Source: Chara braunii (lineage: Eukaryota; Streptophyta; Charophyceae; Charales; Characeae). Taken from it: 42,637 nucleotides of DNA. The stretch spans positions 2,944,542-2,987,178 of the forward strand of contig BFEA01000053.1 of assembly GCA_003427395.1 (NCBI GenBank). The letters are read 5' to 3'. Of the stretch, positions 8,361 through 17,976 are shown piece by piece (positions within the stretch are counted from its first letter, which is position 1; every line of letters begins with the position of its first letter). The translations under genes and the position numbers were made by a program. Below the pieces are notes generated by a model, which saw only the letters and a list, made by a program, of their open reading frames with translations, did not search any database and was not told the origin of the DNA.

Positions 8361-10657
8361 GTACGTTTGAAAATTCAAAGAATCAGTTCTCTACTGACTC
8401 GAAATAATACTTTTTCATTAGTTTTAGGGTTTAGAGATTTTGTTCCTTCGGGTAATTCAAGCCTTCGATCATCACTTCAATATCACGGGAAACCATGTAG
8501 CAGTCATGTCTGCATTTATGCCTCCAACGAGGGAAAATGCAGAGGATGCACCCGAACTGGGGGGTGATACAGGCCAGGGGTCAACCGGTTATGTCAAGGA
8601 TTAAGTCAATTCACTTACCGCGAGGGTACGTGTGCGTAGCCCATAGTCTGTTGATGTAGTGGGGAATGGTACGATTGTGATTATGTTATATTTTATATTT
8701 TGTCACGTTGGCGATACACAACTTCAAAAGTGTGTGGGGGCGGTCCCGACTGTTGCTTTAGTCAAGATCTTCATGGGACGATGAACACGGTTTCCAGTAG
8801 GAGCCACTTCCCTCCAAGAGACAGGAGCACTTTGTCGTGGGTCTGTTGAAGGAGGATGCTTATATCACCTTCTCTAGTACACTGAAGCGGAATGTTTTAG
8901 GGAAAATAAAGTGCGTGATTGTATGTCAAAGTGAATGTGTGTGTATGTGAGAGTGTGTGTGTGGTGGGGGGGAGAGAGAGAGATAAAAAAAGAGAGCCTT
9001 GCAGCATGTGTCAATGACGAGGAGAATAAGAACCTGCGCTACGAAAAAAAAAGAAGTAATGTTTTATTCGAATACACGTGTTTCTTTCTTTTTGAAATTC
9101 AATTGAAAATGTGTACTTTGTATTCGAATACAAAATATGTGTGTTCGACCTTCGCCCTTTCATACTATTACGCCCCCTCATCCGCGCCTTTTCCATTTTG
9201 AAATTTGCAAATTAACGATGGCTTAATGACGACGGCCTCCTCCGAGTATTTACCGGTCCAATGCAAGCAACATCTGCTCGGCCCCTGGAATTGCGCCCCC
9301 AATATAAATTCACGGCCCTTCTCACGACCATATAAACCTGAACGGGTGACTAGCAGGACAAAACGGATGAAAATTTGATTGACTTAGCTTAAGGACATGA
9401 GACGTAGCTGGTGGTTTGTTTGTTGATGTGGTTGGGGAAGGGTAAGGTAGTGATTAAGCAGTGTTTATGTTTTGTCACATTCATTGCACATAACTCCAAG
9501 ATTGTGCTTGCAGCCCTAAGGTTGCGGTATAGTGGGCTTCAACTTTTGTGTCAAGGTGTCGCATTTTCAGCGGTGGGCGACCAGGACACAAGTTGGTTCT
9601 TAGGGGGCCAAAAGTATTTTGGGGACCAGTCCTTGGCGATATTGCGGATGACCTACAGGTAGCTCTCGTAAAACCTAGATTTTTGGAAAATGAAGGATTG
9701 GTCGTCAGGTGGAAGCTGACCCCAAAAAGTATAAAAAGGGGAGTATTGGCGAAAGTTCCACGAGGAGTTTGTCCAAGGCGGAGGGTATAGACGGGTACGT
9801 TCCCATAATTTGCAACAGGCCATTTTGGCGATTTTTTGTTTGAAGGAATTCGCAAAACACTCTGAAATTTTGAGAATCCATAGAGTAGGTCGTTGTCTTT
9901 CCAAAAAAAAAAAATAAAAAAAAATCATTAAGTCAACGCTGCCTCCGATCCTGTTTTTATTGACCCTGAATTTCACCGCACGCTGAGTTTTCAGAGTCTA
10001 AAAACTGTTGAGTTCTTCTTTGTTGGACTCTGCTAAAAACGAACATGCGAGAAATGAAAACAAAAGAAAGAGAAACGCCGCCCGCATATCGGATGGCTAA
10101 CCTTCAAGATGTTTGTCCGCATCAACGCCAGCCGTGTGCCAAGCCCGCGGGGTGAGCGCTGTGGACAATTCACTACGTGCGCCCCTTTGCACACTCCCCT
10201 GCCGTCGATCACCTTCTTTCGATGCCCATCCCCCTGCCAATGAGTCGATGGAACTCTGACGAAACAGTTTGTTACAGACCCTCGTTTGTTGTCCTCGTCC
10301 ACCTCCCTCAATTGCCTTCATCCGTCGCCCTTCCCCCCATTGATAAGCCGATGAAACTCTGGTGAAACACTTTGTCACAAACCCTCGATGTTCGCACTAA
10401 AAAAGAAAATGGTTAAAAAAAAAGAAACATAGATAAAAATATGAGTGTATGTTCGGAATGCGGGCGTTACAACCATGTGATCATCATGGCAACTCAACCA
10501 AAAAAATGGCAAAAAAAAAGGAGAAGTCACCCTTATAAGTGCAAAATCTTAAATATAAATGTTGCGTGAAAAAGCGTCAGTTGCCCGTTGAATTCGCCCC
10601 ACCTCGCTAGCGGGGCACTAAAACAATATAAAAAAAGATAAATAAAAACAAGTGAAG
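8361..10657. other. Unassigned intergenic sequence
   Basis: No recognisable gene. Contents: GT then GA microsatellites (8936-8995); a TTCGAATAC word repeated near 9067 and 9123; a diverged ~100-bp direct repeat (about 8645-8745 against 9412-9515, sharing TGTTGATGT and TTTTGTCAC words); a TATAAAAAGGGG word at about 9730; A-rich tracts near 9902-9925 and 10400-10520; and a small GCCCC...GGGGC stem near 10597-10617. Open frames of 60-124 codons overlap on both strands without motifs. Confidence 0.4.
8936..8995. repeat. Compound GT/GA microsatellite
   Basis: An interrupted (GT)n run passes into a (GA)n run and then an AAAAAAGAGAG tail. Confidence 0.85.
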
Positions 10658-11264
10658 CTAAAATTGAAACTAGCCCAAATACCGGTCAAATATGTTAGTT
10701 GAGGTTTTGATGTGAGCACTGGGGCGTTTAGGGTATTCCCAAACAGTTTCCTCGAACTGACATTCTCATTTTTTCTTGTTTTTTTTTTTTACTGGTTGAC
10801 CCGTAGGACCCAAACATTTTGTTTTTGCCTAGTTTTCGCGGGACTTCTGAAACTTGCGGATTCTTCTATTTTCCGACTTTTCCCAACAATGACAAAGATA
10901 GTGAGAAAGAATTATCAGATCATGTTTTCTCACTTTTTCCAACAATAAGAAGGGCAGTGTGCATTATTCTATTTTCCTGTTTTTCCTGTTAAATAATCGT
11001 CTCGTCGATTCAACATGTTTTTCATTTTTGTCACTCAACCATATGTGGGCTAACATAAAAAAGTACTCAAACTTCAATGATTTTTCGTGCTCGGAAGAAT
11101 GAATGAAAATATCTAAAATTTAGACTGCTCATATATTTTATTGTGATTTCCAAGAAAAATATTAAATAAAATTTTAAAAATCATTTCAATCACGAAATAG
11201 ATTGCGACCGCAATTTGACCCATACTCCATTTTTGCCCTTCTAAAACTAAAATTGAAACTAACC
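10658..11264. repeat. Dispersed repeat, copy 1 (~0.6 kb)
   Basis: Matches 24451-25030 in the same orientation over most of its length. Shared words include CCAAATACCGGTCAAATATG, ACTGGTTGA, GACCCAAACATTTTGTTT, TTTTCCCAACAATAAGAA and CTCAACCATATGTGGGC. Between the copies there are point differences and variable poly-T runs. The copy is flanked by an 18-bp direct repeat, CTAAAATTGAAACTAGCC (10658-10675) against 11247-11264 with one mismatch; this could be a target-site duplication or an internal repeat. No coding capacity. It may be a nonautonomous element or a piece of a larger unrecognised repeat. Confidence 0.75.
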
Positions 11265-12452
11265 TAGGTTACGTGATCGGAGGTCCGGTGTAGGGCCAAA
11301 ACCCTGGTTGACTTTCGAGCCTTAGTCGACCCCACTGCGGGTCCCAGTTGGTTTGACCCGCCCACGCTCATGCTCAGGGCGCGGGCCATTCGTCCCAGGA
11401 TCATCCCCACCTAGTGCTTTGAGATGGATGGGGGTGAGCCATCGCGCAAGAGAGCTTTGACATTGGGGATGTAGCTCAGCCCTCACGCCGGGTGGTAGTC
11501 TCGCTTGGTCATTCCGTAGCGCTGATTTTTTTTTTTCTTGGTTGTGTTCTCAGACAATTGTTCTTTCCAATACGCAGGCAGTCCAAGGGTTCCTTGAAAG
11601 TCTCTCTTCTCTTGTGCGCAGGCTAAGCGTCATCCTTAGGCCGCGCACCTTTTCCCTAAGCATTGTGTTCATATGGCGTCATCGGGGTGCGGCGATGCCA
11701 TCCTCCCCCTCGCCTCTACTCACCCATCGGACCTCATACATCTCCTCCAACCCTATTGACGCAGGCCCCTTAGTCTTTTCGGGGCCTTTACATGCATGCA
11801 CACACAACCTCACATTTCCCTTGGCAAGATGACACTCCATTTTTTTCATTTACACTCCAAGTCTCAAACGCAAAGATCATTTTCATGGGTTGGCTTTATG
11901 CTAAGGGTCCCGTAGCCCCTTTGCCCCTCTTCCCTTTTCCTTTTGATACCCGGTTCCTCCCGACCCTATCCCGCTCAGGGCATCCTTAGCCTTCACTTAC
12001 CTGCACAATCCCACACAAAGCAAAGATCCATACAATCCTCCGTTGGGGGTCAACACATAGCCCTTCCCACATGTCTATCTTTCCATGCTCTTTGGCTGCT
12101 TTTTATTCCCTTTCTTTGTCCAATCAACCCATCCTCTTCTCATAGTCATGCAGTCAGGGAAATGGTTGAGTCAAACTGACCTCGCTTCAACTTATACTTT
12201 CTTCCGGATTCTGCCTTTTTCCCACTCTTTTCAAATGTCCTTTCCTCTGCCTTCCTGGTGGCACAAGGGATCGACTACCCTTCCCTTGTCCTCTTTATCC
12301 ACCAAGTGAGGTCTGATTTCGTTTACCGTTTGCACCCTGGCAGTGTAACAAGTGGGGGGATAAGGGTTAGTCATATGCCAAGTGAGGGGAAGGGAGAGAG
12401 GGGGCAAGGCGAAGGAGGGGGGGAGAGAAGGAGAGCAAGAGTGGGAGAGAGG

Positions 12453-12455
<3 letters not shown>
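11265..12455. other. Unassigned, pyrimidine-rich sequence
   Basis: From about 11540 to 12320 the plus strand is C/T-rich with several overlapping frames of 65-96 codons and no motif. A tRNA-like fragment lies near 11465 and a short poly-T at 11525-11536. From about 12380 the sequence grades into purine-rich GA repeats. I see no gene. Confidence 0.4.
11465..11512 (+). pseudogene. tRNA-Ala-like 5' fragment
   Basis: GGGGATGTAGCTCAG (11465-11479) is the usual start of plant tRNA-Ala (acceptor strand, A-box start, D-stem). After a 13-base interruption, TGGTAG and CTCGCTT continue the D-loop and anticodon-stem order. I see no proper T-arm (GGTTCGAATCC) or 3' acceptor strand, and the D-stem does not close. 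A poly-T follows shortly after. A decayed tRNA or the head of a tRNA-derived SINE are both possible; chance similarity is not excluded. Confidence 0.3.
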
Positions 12456-12514
<59 letters not shown>

Positions 12515-12660
12515 NNNNNNNNNNNNNNNNNNNNNNNNNNNNNNNNNNNNNNNNNNNNNNNNNNNNNNNNNNNNNNNNNNNNNNNNNNNNNNNNNNNNNN
12601 NNNNNNNNNNNNNNNNNNNNNNNNNNNNNNNNNNNNNNNNNNNNAGAGAGAGAGAGAGAG
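12456..12660. repeat. (GA)n microsatellite with a 130-base assembly gap
   Basis: A pure GA run from about 12456 to 12514, then 130 unresolved bases (12515-12644), then a further AG run to 12660. The gap is simply an unresolved microsatellite. The frames of about 137-165 codons across it are Arg-Glu or Leu-Ser repeats and are not genes. Confidence 0.95.
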
Positions 12661-12734
12661 AAAATACTTTTATTCTTAATCAAATCATCTCTCCGTAGTA
12701 GCAGCCAAATGTCGGTCACCCATCCCATAGTGAA

Positions 12735-13960
12735 AGATCAACTGAAGTATGAACCGGGATACTACAATACACATGAATTTATAATGAGAGGTTGAAAAGC
12801 ACATGCACATGAAGGAAGGAGCAACTAGGTACGGCCGGAACACTATATTACACATGAATTTGACAACATGAAGATTGGGTTAGTGAAGAGCACATACACA
12901 TGGAGGAGAGATCAACTAGGTGCGAACCGGAACACTACACCACACATGCCCTTGACAATGGGAAGATTGAACTAGTAAAAGGCACATGCACATGGAGAAA
13001 AGGTCAGCTAAGTATGAACCGAAACATCATAACACACATGAACTTGTCAAGGAGAGGATTGAACTAGTGAAAGGCACATGCACACGGAGGAAGGATCAAC
13101 AAGGTATGAATCGGAACCTCCCAACACACACGAGTTTGACAATGAGACGATTAAACTAGTGAAAGGCACATGCACATGGAGGAAGGATCAACAAGCACGA
13201 ACCGAAACATCTCAGCACACATGAACTTGACAATGAGAAGATTGAACTAGTGAAAGACACATACACATAGAGGGGAGATCAACTAAGTATGAGCCGGAAC
13301 ATCACAACATACATGAACTTGACAATGCGAAGCTTGAGCTAGTGAAGGACTTATGCACATAGAGGAGGGATCAACTAAGTATGAACCGGAATATCACAAC
13401 ACACACGAACTTGACAATGAGAAGTTAGAACTAGTGAAAAGCACATGTACATAGAGGAGAGATCAACTAAGTATGCACCGGAATATCACAACACACATGA
13501 ACTTGACGATGAGAAGCTATAACTAGAGAAAAACACATGTTCATAGAGGAGAGATCAACTAAGTATGCACCAGAACATCACAACACACATGAACTTGACG
13601 ATGAGAAGTTAGAACTAGAGAAAAACACATGCACATAGAGGAGAGATCAACTAACTATGAACCAGAACATCACAACACACATGAACTTGACGATGAGATG
13701 ATTGAGCTAGTAAAAGGACATATTCACATGGAGGAAGGATCAACTAAGTATGAACCGGATCATCACAACATACATGAACTTGACAATGAGAAGCTAAAAC
13801 TAGTGAAGGATGCATGCTCATGGAGGAAAGATCAACTAAGTATGAAACGGATCATGACATACACATGAACTTGACAATGAGGAGATTGAACTCGTGAAAA
13901 GGCACATGCACATAGGGGAGAGATCAACTAAGTATGAACCGGAACATCCCAACACACATG
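12735..13960. repeat. Satellite array, left arm (14 monomers of ~92 bp)
   Basis: A monomer anchored on AGATCAACTAAGTATGAACC recurs at about 12735, 12818, 12909, 13001, 13092, 13184, 13276, 13368, 13460, 13552, 13644, 13737, 13829 and 13921. Spacing is 91-93 except for the first (83). Later words in the monomer are CACAACACACATGAACTTGA and GAACTAGTGAAAGGCACATG. The array stops at 13960, where chromovirus gag sequence begins in the middle of a monomer. Its monomer aligns with that of the array at 19162-20250, so both belong to one family. The 80-codon frame at 13629-13868 is a by-product of the repeat. Confidence 0.92.
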
Positions 13961-14208
13961 GAGGAACTGTTGCAGCGCTCCCGCCGAAGCGTCCCAAGAG
14001 AGTCCGGAAGAATAAGGCGACACAAGCGACGACATCGACGGGAACTGGGCAGCAACCATGGACATCATACAACATAACCAAGGAGGTATTCGACCTGCGT
14101 CAACGGTACAGATATTGCCTATGGTGCAATAGTGTAACCCACACTACCGCACAATGCTCGGACAAGGGCAAGGCACACGTACCCCATTCAACGAACTCGG
14201 GAAACTGA
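13961..14208 (+). pseudogene. Gag C-terminal remnant with zinc knuckle
   Basis: Reads on from the satellite junction as a basic stretch (PPKRPKRVRKNK) and then a CCHC zinc knuckle encoded at 14116-14157: CLWCNSVTHTTAQC, with the exact C-x2-C-x4-H-x4-C spacing of retroviral-type nucleocapsids that bind the genomic RNA. The capsid part is absent. The frame closes at 14208; the continuing pol frame is the next one over, so there is a frameshift near 14160-14208. The upstream part of this open frame (from 13894) is satellite sequence and is not gag. Confidence 0.8.
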
Positions 14209-15023
14209 GTTACGCAAGGAGAGGGGTGACGCCTCTCCTCACTCCGCCGGAACCGGTTGCCTTGCTAGTAACCGATATCACTACCGGGGAGCATGCGTTA
14301 GTCGCTGATTCTCATGCTACGTACGAGGATTATGTCGCCCAGCTGGTACCACCATTGGATCAGCCTAGCCACGTGCACCTAGACAGTGTATACGCAGCTT
14401 GTACACCGTCGACAAGTGAACCGGTCAGTTCGCCACTATCCGAGGACTCGACGGCGTGGTCAAGACTTGAGGAGCTTGACCCGCTCATGAGAGAGGACTT
14501 CGCTTGGATGCCTCTACCCTCGACCTAAGCCTTGCCAAAGCCGCATTGCAACGCCTTGATGGCACATCTACGCTCCTATCTTGCGAAGATTGACCGCGAG
14601 TACGCCTCCCAAAGGTACGTCGAAACCGATGCTCCTTTGCTCTACATCCGCATTCAAATCGGAAAGGCAACATGTAGTGCCTTGATTGATTGCAGAGCGT
14701 CTCGCAACTTTATGAGCCAAGCCTTTATGGCCCGCGCAGGCCTTGGCCCGCGTGTTCGAAGGAAGACGCAACCTACGCAAGTAACACTCGCGGACGGCCG
14801 CACGCAAAAGTCAATCGACGGATGCGTTGACGGTGTCTCGGTATACTTTGCACCCCTTGCGTGCGAGCCGGTGTCTTTTGACACCCTCGACACCAAGTTT
14901 GACATGATTCTAGGCATGCCTTGGTTGCGTAGCGCCGATCATCCGGTGAACTTTCATGACCGAACCGTTCACATTCGTGATCGGAACAGAGTGTTAGTCC
15001 CATGTACGGTCGCGACCCGATGA
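14154..15023 (+). pseudogene. Gypsy pol: linker and aspartic protease
   Basis: One frame runs from about 14154 to 15023, broken by a TAA at 14526-14528. The first part is a variable linker (to LMREDFAWMPLPST). The second holds a retropepsin domain: IRIQIGKATCSALIDCRASR, then LADGRTQ, and FDMILGMPWL with the flap-distal ILG motif. The catalytic motif, normally D-S/T-G-A, reads D-C-R-A (14688-14699), so the Asp remains but the Ser/Thr-Gly needed for catalysis is gone. The enzyme would have cut the Gag-Pol polyprotein. Confidence 0.85.
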
Positions 15024-16884
15024 ACCTTGTTTTCTTACATACCCTCCCCTCGCCGGACGGACCAGCCGCGTCACCGCCGGACCCACGTATTACCCACCTC
15101 TTAGACGGATATGGAGACGTCTTCGAGGTTCCCATCGGAACGGTTCCGGATCGGCCCATACGTCACGGGATCACTCTCGAGGCTGGTGTCGTCCCTCCAC
15201 GTGGATGCATTTACCGCATGAGTGAACAGGAACTCGAGGTGCTTCGCGCATAACTCGATGACCTTCTCGACAAGGGCTGGATTTGCCCTAGTTGTTCGCC
15301 ATACGGTGCGCCCGTTCTCTTCGTCCGGAAGAAGAACAAGGACCTACGGTTGTGCATTGACTATCAAAAACTTAACGCACAAACCGTTAAGAACGCCGGC
15401 CCTCTCCCTCGGATTGATGATCTCCTCGAGCGGTTGGGCGGCGCGACGTACTTCTCGAAGTTGGACTTGAAGTCGGGTTACCACCAGATTGAAATCAGCC
15501 TCAAGATCAGTACAAGACCGCCTTCAAAACATGGTATGGGCATTTTGAGTGGGTCGTCATGCCATTTGGACTCACCAATGCCCCGAAAAATTTCCAAGCA
15601 GCCATGACAACGGAGTTCCAAGACTTGTTCGATCGTTCCGTCCTCATCTACCTCGATGATATCTTGGTCTATAGCAGGACGCTCGACGAGCACCTCGTAC
15701 ACCTCCGTGTGGTGTTGGAACGTTTGCGAGCAGCCAAGTACAAAGCAAACCATGACAAGTGTGAATTCGCCAAGCAGGAGCTTGAGTTCTTGGGCCATTA
15801 TGTGACGCCGAAAGACATTCGTCCCTTAGCAGACAAGATCCAAGCCATTGTGGATTGGCCGGAACCCCGTTGCACAACGGACATACGCTCTTTCATAGGT
15901 CTGGCTGGACATTATCAGCACTTCGTCGAGTCTTACTCCAAAGTGGCAGCTCCTTTGTCGAGACTTCAATCCCCGAAGGTACCATTCGAGTTCGACGACT
16001 CCGCTCGTGGCGCGTTCAATACGTTGAAGGCGGCGATGCAAGACGCACCGGCCCTCCGTATCTATGATCCCACCCTACCCACCCAAGTGACTACGGATGC
16101 TTTCAGGTATGGTATTGGTGTTGTATTGGAACAATGTCACTCGGATGGTTGGCAACCGGTCGAGTACTTCTCCCAAAAAGTGTCTCCCATCAACATTTTC
16201 GACCAGGCTAGGAAGAAAGAGTTACTCGCGTTCGTCACCATTCTCAAACGGTGGCGCCACTTTCTTCTCGGTCGTCGGCGTTTTAAATGGAACACGGACA
16301 ACAATCCGTTGACCTTCTACAAAACGCAGGACACGGTCACTAGCACGATCGGTCGATGGTTGTATTACATCGACCAGTTCGACTTTGAGTCGTGCCACAT
16401 TCCTGGTCCCGCCAATCGAGCAACGGCCGCCCTCTCACGACGGCCCGATCTTTGTGCCCTTGTGACCACGACGTTCGACCTCGACGACGATCTGCAACAG
16501 CATTTCGTCAACGGCTACAAGTCCGATCCGACGTACTCTACGCTTTATGCGGACCTATCATCGGATCACCCGCCGGTTGGTCATTATCGTATCTCCAACG
16601 GTTTCCTACTTCTCCACACGAGAGGGAAGGACTGGTTAGTGGTGCCTCAAGATCGCATCTTACGGACTCGTCTTCTCGGTGAATTCCACGACGCACGACT
16701 TTCGGCACATCTTGGCGTGAACCGCACATTGGCTCGCCTCCGCCAAAGGTCGATCTACGGTCCCTTATGGCGAACTGAAACCGATGTCGATTCCTCGGGC
16801 ACCTCGCCTCTCCATTGCTATGGATGTTATAGGCCCGTTCCCCCGCGATCGCCTCGGTCACAACGACATTCTCACGGTCGTTGA
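15024..16884 (+). pseudogene. Gypsy pol: reverse transcriptase, RNase H, start of integrase
   Basis: RT begins with a frame (15002-15253) ending at a TAA where gypsy elements have Gln (LRA[14 protein letters not shown]). It resumes in the same frame with [28 protein letters not shown] and [17 protein letters not shown] frameshift near 15500 leads into the frame 15559-16884: MPFGLTNAP, then the catalytic YLDD (15649-15660), then RNase H with TDAF, KKELLAF and TDNNPL. The last RNase H Asp, expected in ADALSR, is missing (ATAALSR). The frame ends with the first half of the integrase zinc-binding domain (HLGVNRTLARLRQR); the CxxC half is deleted near 16770-16790. Would have copied RNA to cDNA in the virus-like particle. 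Confidence 0.9.
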
Positions 16885-17694
16885 CCGTTTGAGCAAGTAT
16901 GCTCGTTTTCTTTCATGCAAGTATCGCGCTACAGCTCCCGAACTCGCCCGACTCTTGCACACCGACTGGATTACATGCCACGGTGTTCCGGAAGATATTG
17001 TGAGCGACAGAGACACTCACTTCATATCTGTCTTTTGGACGTCCCTCATGATGGAGTCCGGTTCGACTATGAAGCCGAGTTCCGCACGACACCCGCAGAC
17101 GGATGGACAGTCGGAACGAGCGCATCAAACCGCTCAAATGATGTTACGTACACTCATCCGTCCTGACCAGAAAGATTGGGTTGACCGACTTCCCGACATC
17201 GAGTTCGCCTATAACACTTCGGTGCATCCGACGATCTGCATCACTCCATTCGAGTTGCATCACGGTGGAGAGAAAACCCGAGTCTTTGCCGATCTTCTTC
17301 TACCATGGGCCGTTGACATAGACGTCACTTGCTCTCCCGCTTCCGTTCGGAAGTAGCGGGACTTGCTGATCAAAGCCCGCGCAAACATGCAAAAGGCTCA
17401 AATCCGCATGCAGCAGCAAGCCAACCGACGTCGACTCCCATGTCCTTTCCGCGAGGGAGACTTGTTTGGATCCTCGCTGAGGAATTCGCGCTCGAGCAGG
17501 ACGTCTCGCGCAAACTCCTCCCGAAATGCTTTGGACCATGGAAGATAACTTTTGCAGCAGGCGACGACCCTGCAGGTCCTTCCTTCGTGATTACCATCCC
17601 CCCGCACCTCCGTGTGAACCCGGTCTTCCATGCGTCGAAGCTGGCCATCTACACGCCACCATCCGCAGACGAGTTCCCGGGCAGACGATCATAG
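16784..17694 (+). pseudogene. Gypsy pol: integrase catalytic core and C-terminal domain
   Basis: The frame 16784-17356 carries the DDE core: the first Asp in IAMDVIGPFPRDR, the second in VSDRDTHF, and the Glu in GQSERAHQ, followed by EFAYNTSVHPTICITPFEL. A TAG at 17354-17356 interrupts it; the same frame continues with KARANMQKAQIRMQQQANR. A frameshift near 17460 leads to LVWILAEEF, FGPWKITF and LRVNPVFHASKLAIYTP, the usual gypsy integrase C-terminal (GPF/Y-type) module, ending at a TAG at 17692-17694. All three catalytic acidic residues are still present, although the protein could not be made whole. Confidence 0.88.
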
Positions 17695-17706
17695 GATCCG
17701 CCCTCT

Positions 17707-17952
17707 ATGGACGACCATCAGGAAGTTGACCGTGTCATCAGGCACCGCAAGTTTGGCAACAAGCCAATGCAATACCAAGTCACTTCCAAGCAATGTGACC
17801 CAAATGACACTCGTTGGATCTCCCGCGTAGACCTACAGGCATTTGCACCTCTCATCTTCTCCGACTATGAGACTCGAAGACTTGCCAAGGACAAAGCTCG
17901 TCCCACCCGACCCACCCCGGTATCGGACAGACAACTTCGCCCTCGCAGGTAG
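17707..17952 (+). pseudogene. Integrase-tail chromodomain
   Basis: In the same frame as the preceding block, after one stop: EVDRVIRHRKFGNKPMQYQV, then DTRWISRVDLQAF and FSDYETRRL. This follows the chromodomain plan (V-x-x-I/V-hydrophobic-x-H/R-R, Y-x-V, T-x-W, L). Two aromatic-cage positions are altered: the second strand reads QVTSKQ where VKWKG is usual. In chromoviruses this domain is thought to steer integration to heterochromatin, and here the element indeed lies in a satellite. The frame ends at 17952, just before the polypurine tract. Confidence 0.8.
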
Positions 17953-17963
17953 CTCGGTCTTCT

Positions 17964-17976
17964 AAGGGGGAGAGTG
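17964..17976 (+). other. Polypurine tract
   Basis: AAGGGGGAGAGTG lies directly before the first base of the 3' LTR, the standard position for the plus-strand primer of LTR retrotransposons. It starts 11 bases after the end of the chromodomain frame. Confidence 0.85.

Noticed and set aside
9726-9742. TATAAAAAGGGG as a promoter TATA box
   Set aside because: No gene or transcript evidence downstream; such words are expected by chance in A/T-rich DNA.
12231-12795. Open frames of 137-165 codons across the assembly gap
   Set aside because: They consist of unresolved bases and GA/CT repeat translations (Arg-Glu, Leu-Ser).
12735-13960. CRISPR-like regular repeats
   Set aside because: The whole ~92-bp unit is repeated, with no unique spacers, and the setting is a eukaryotic retrotransposon-rich genome: a tandem satellite.
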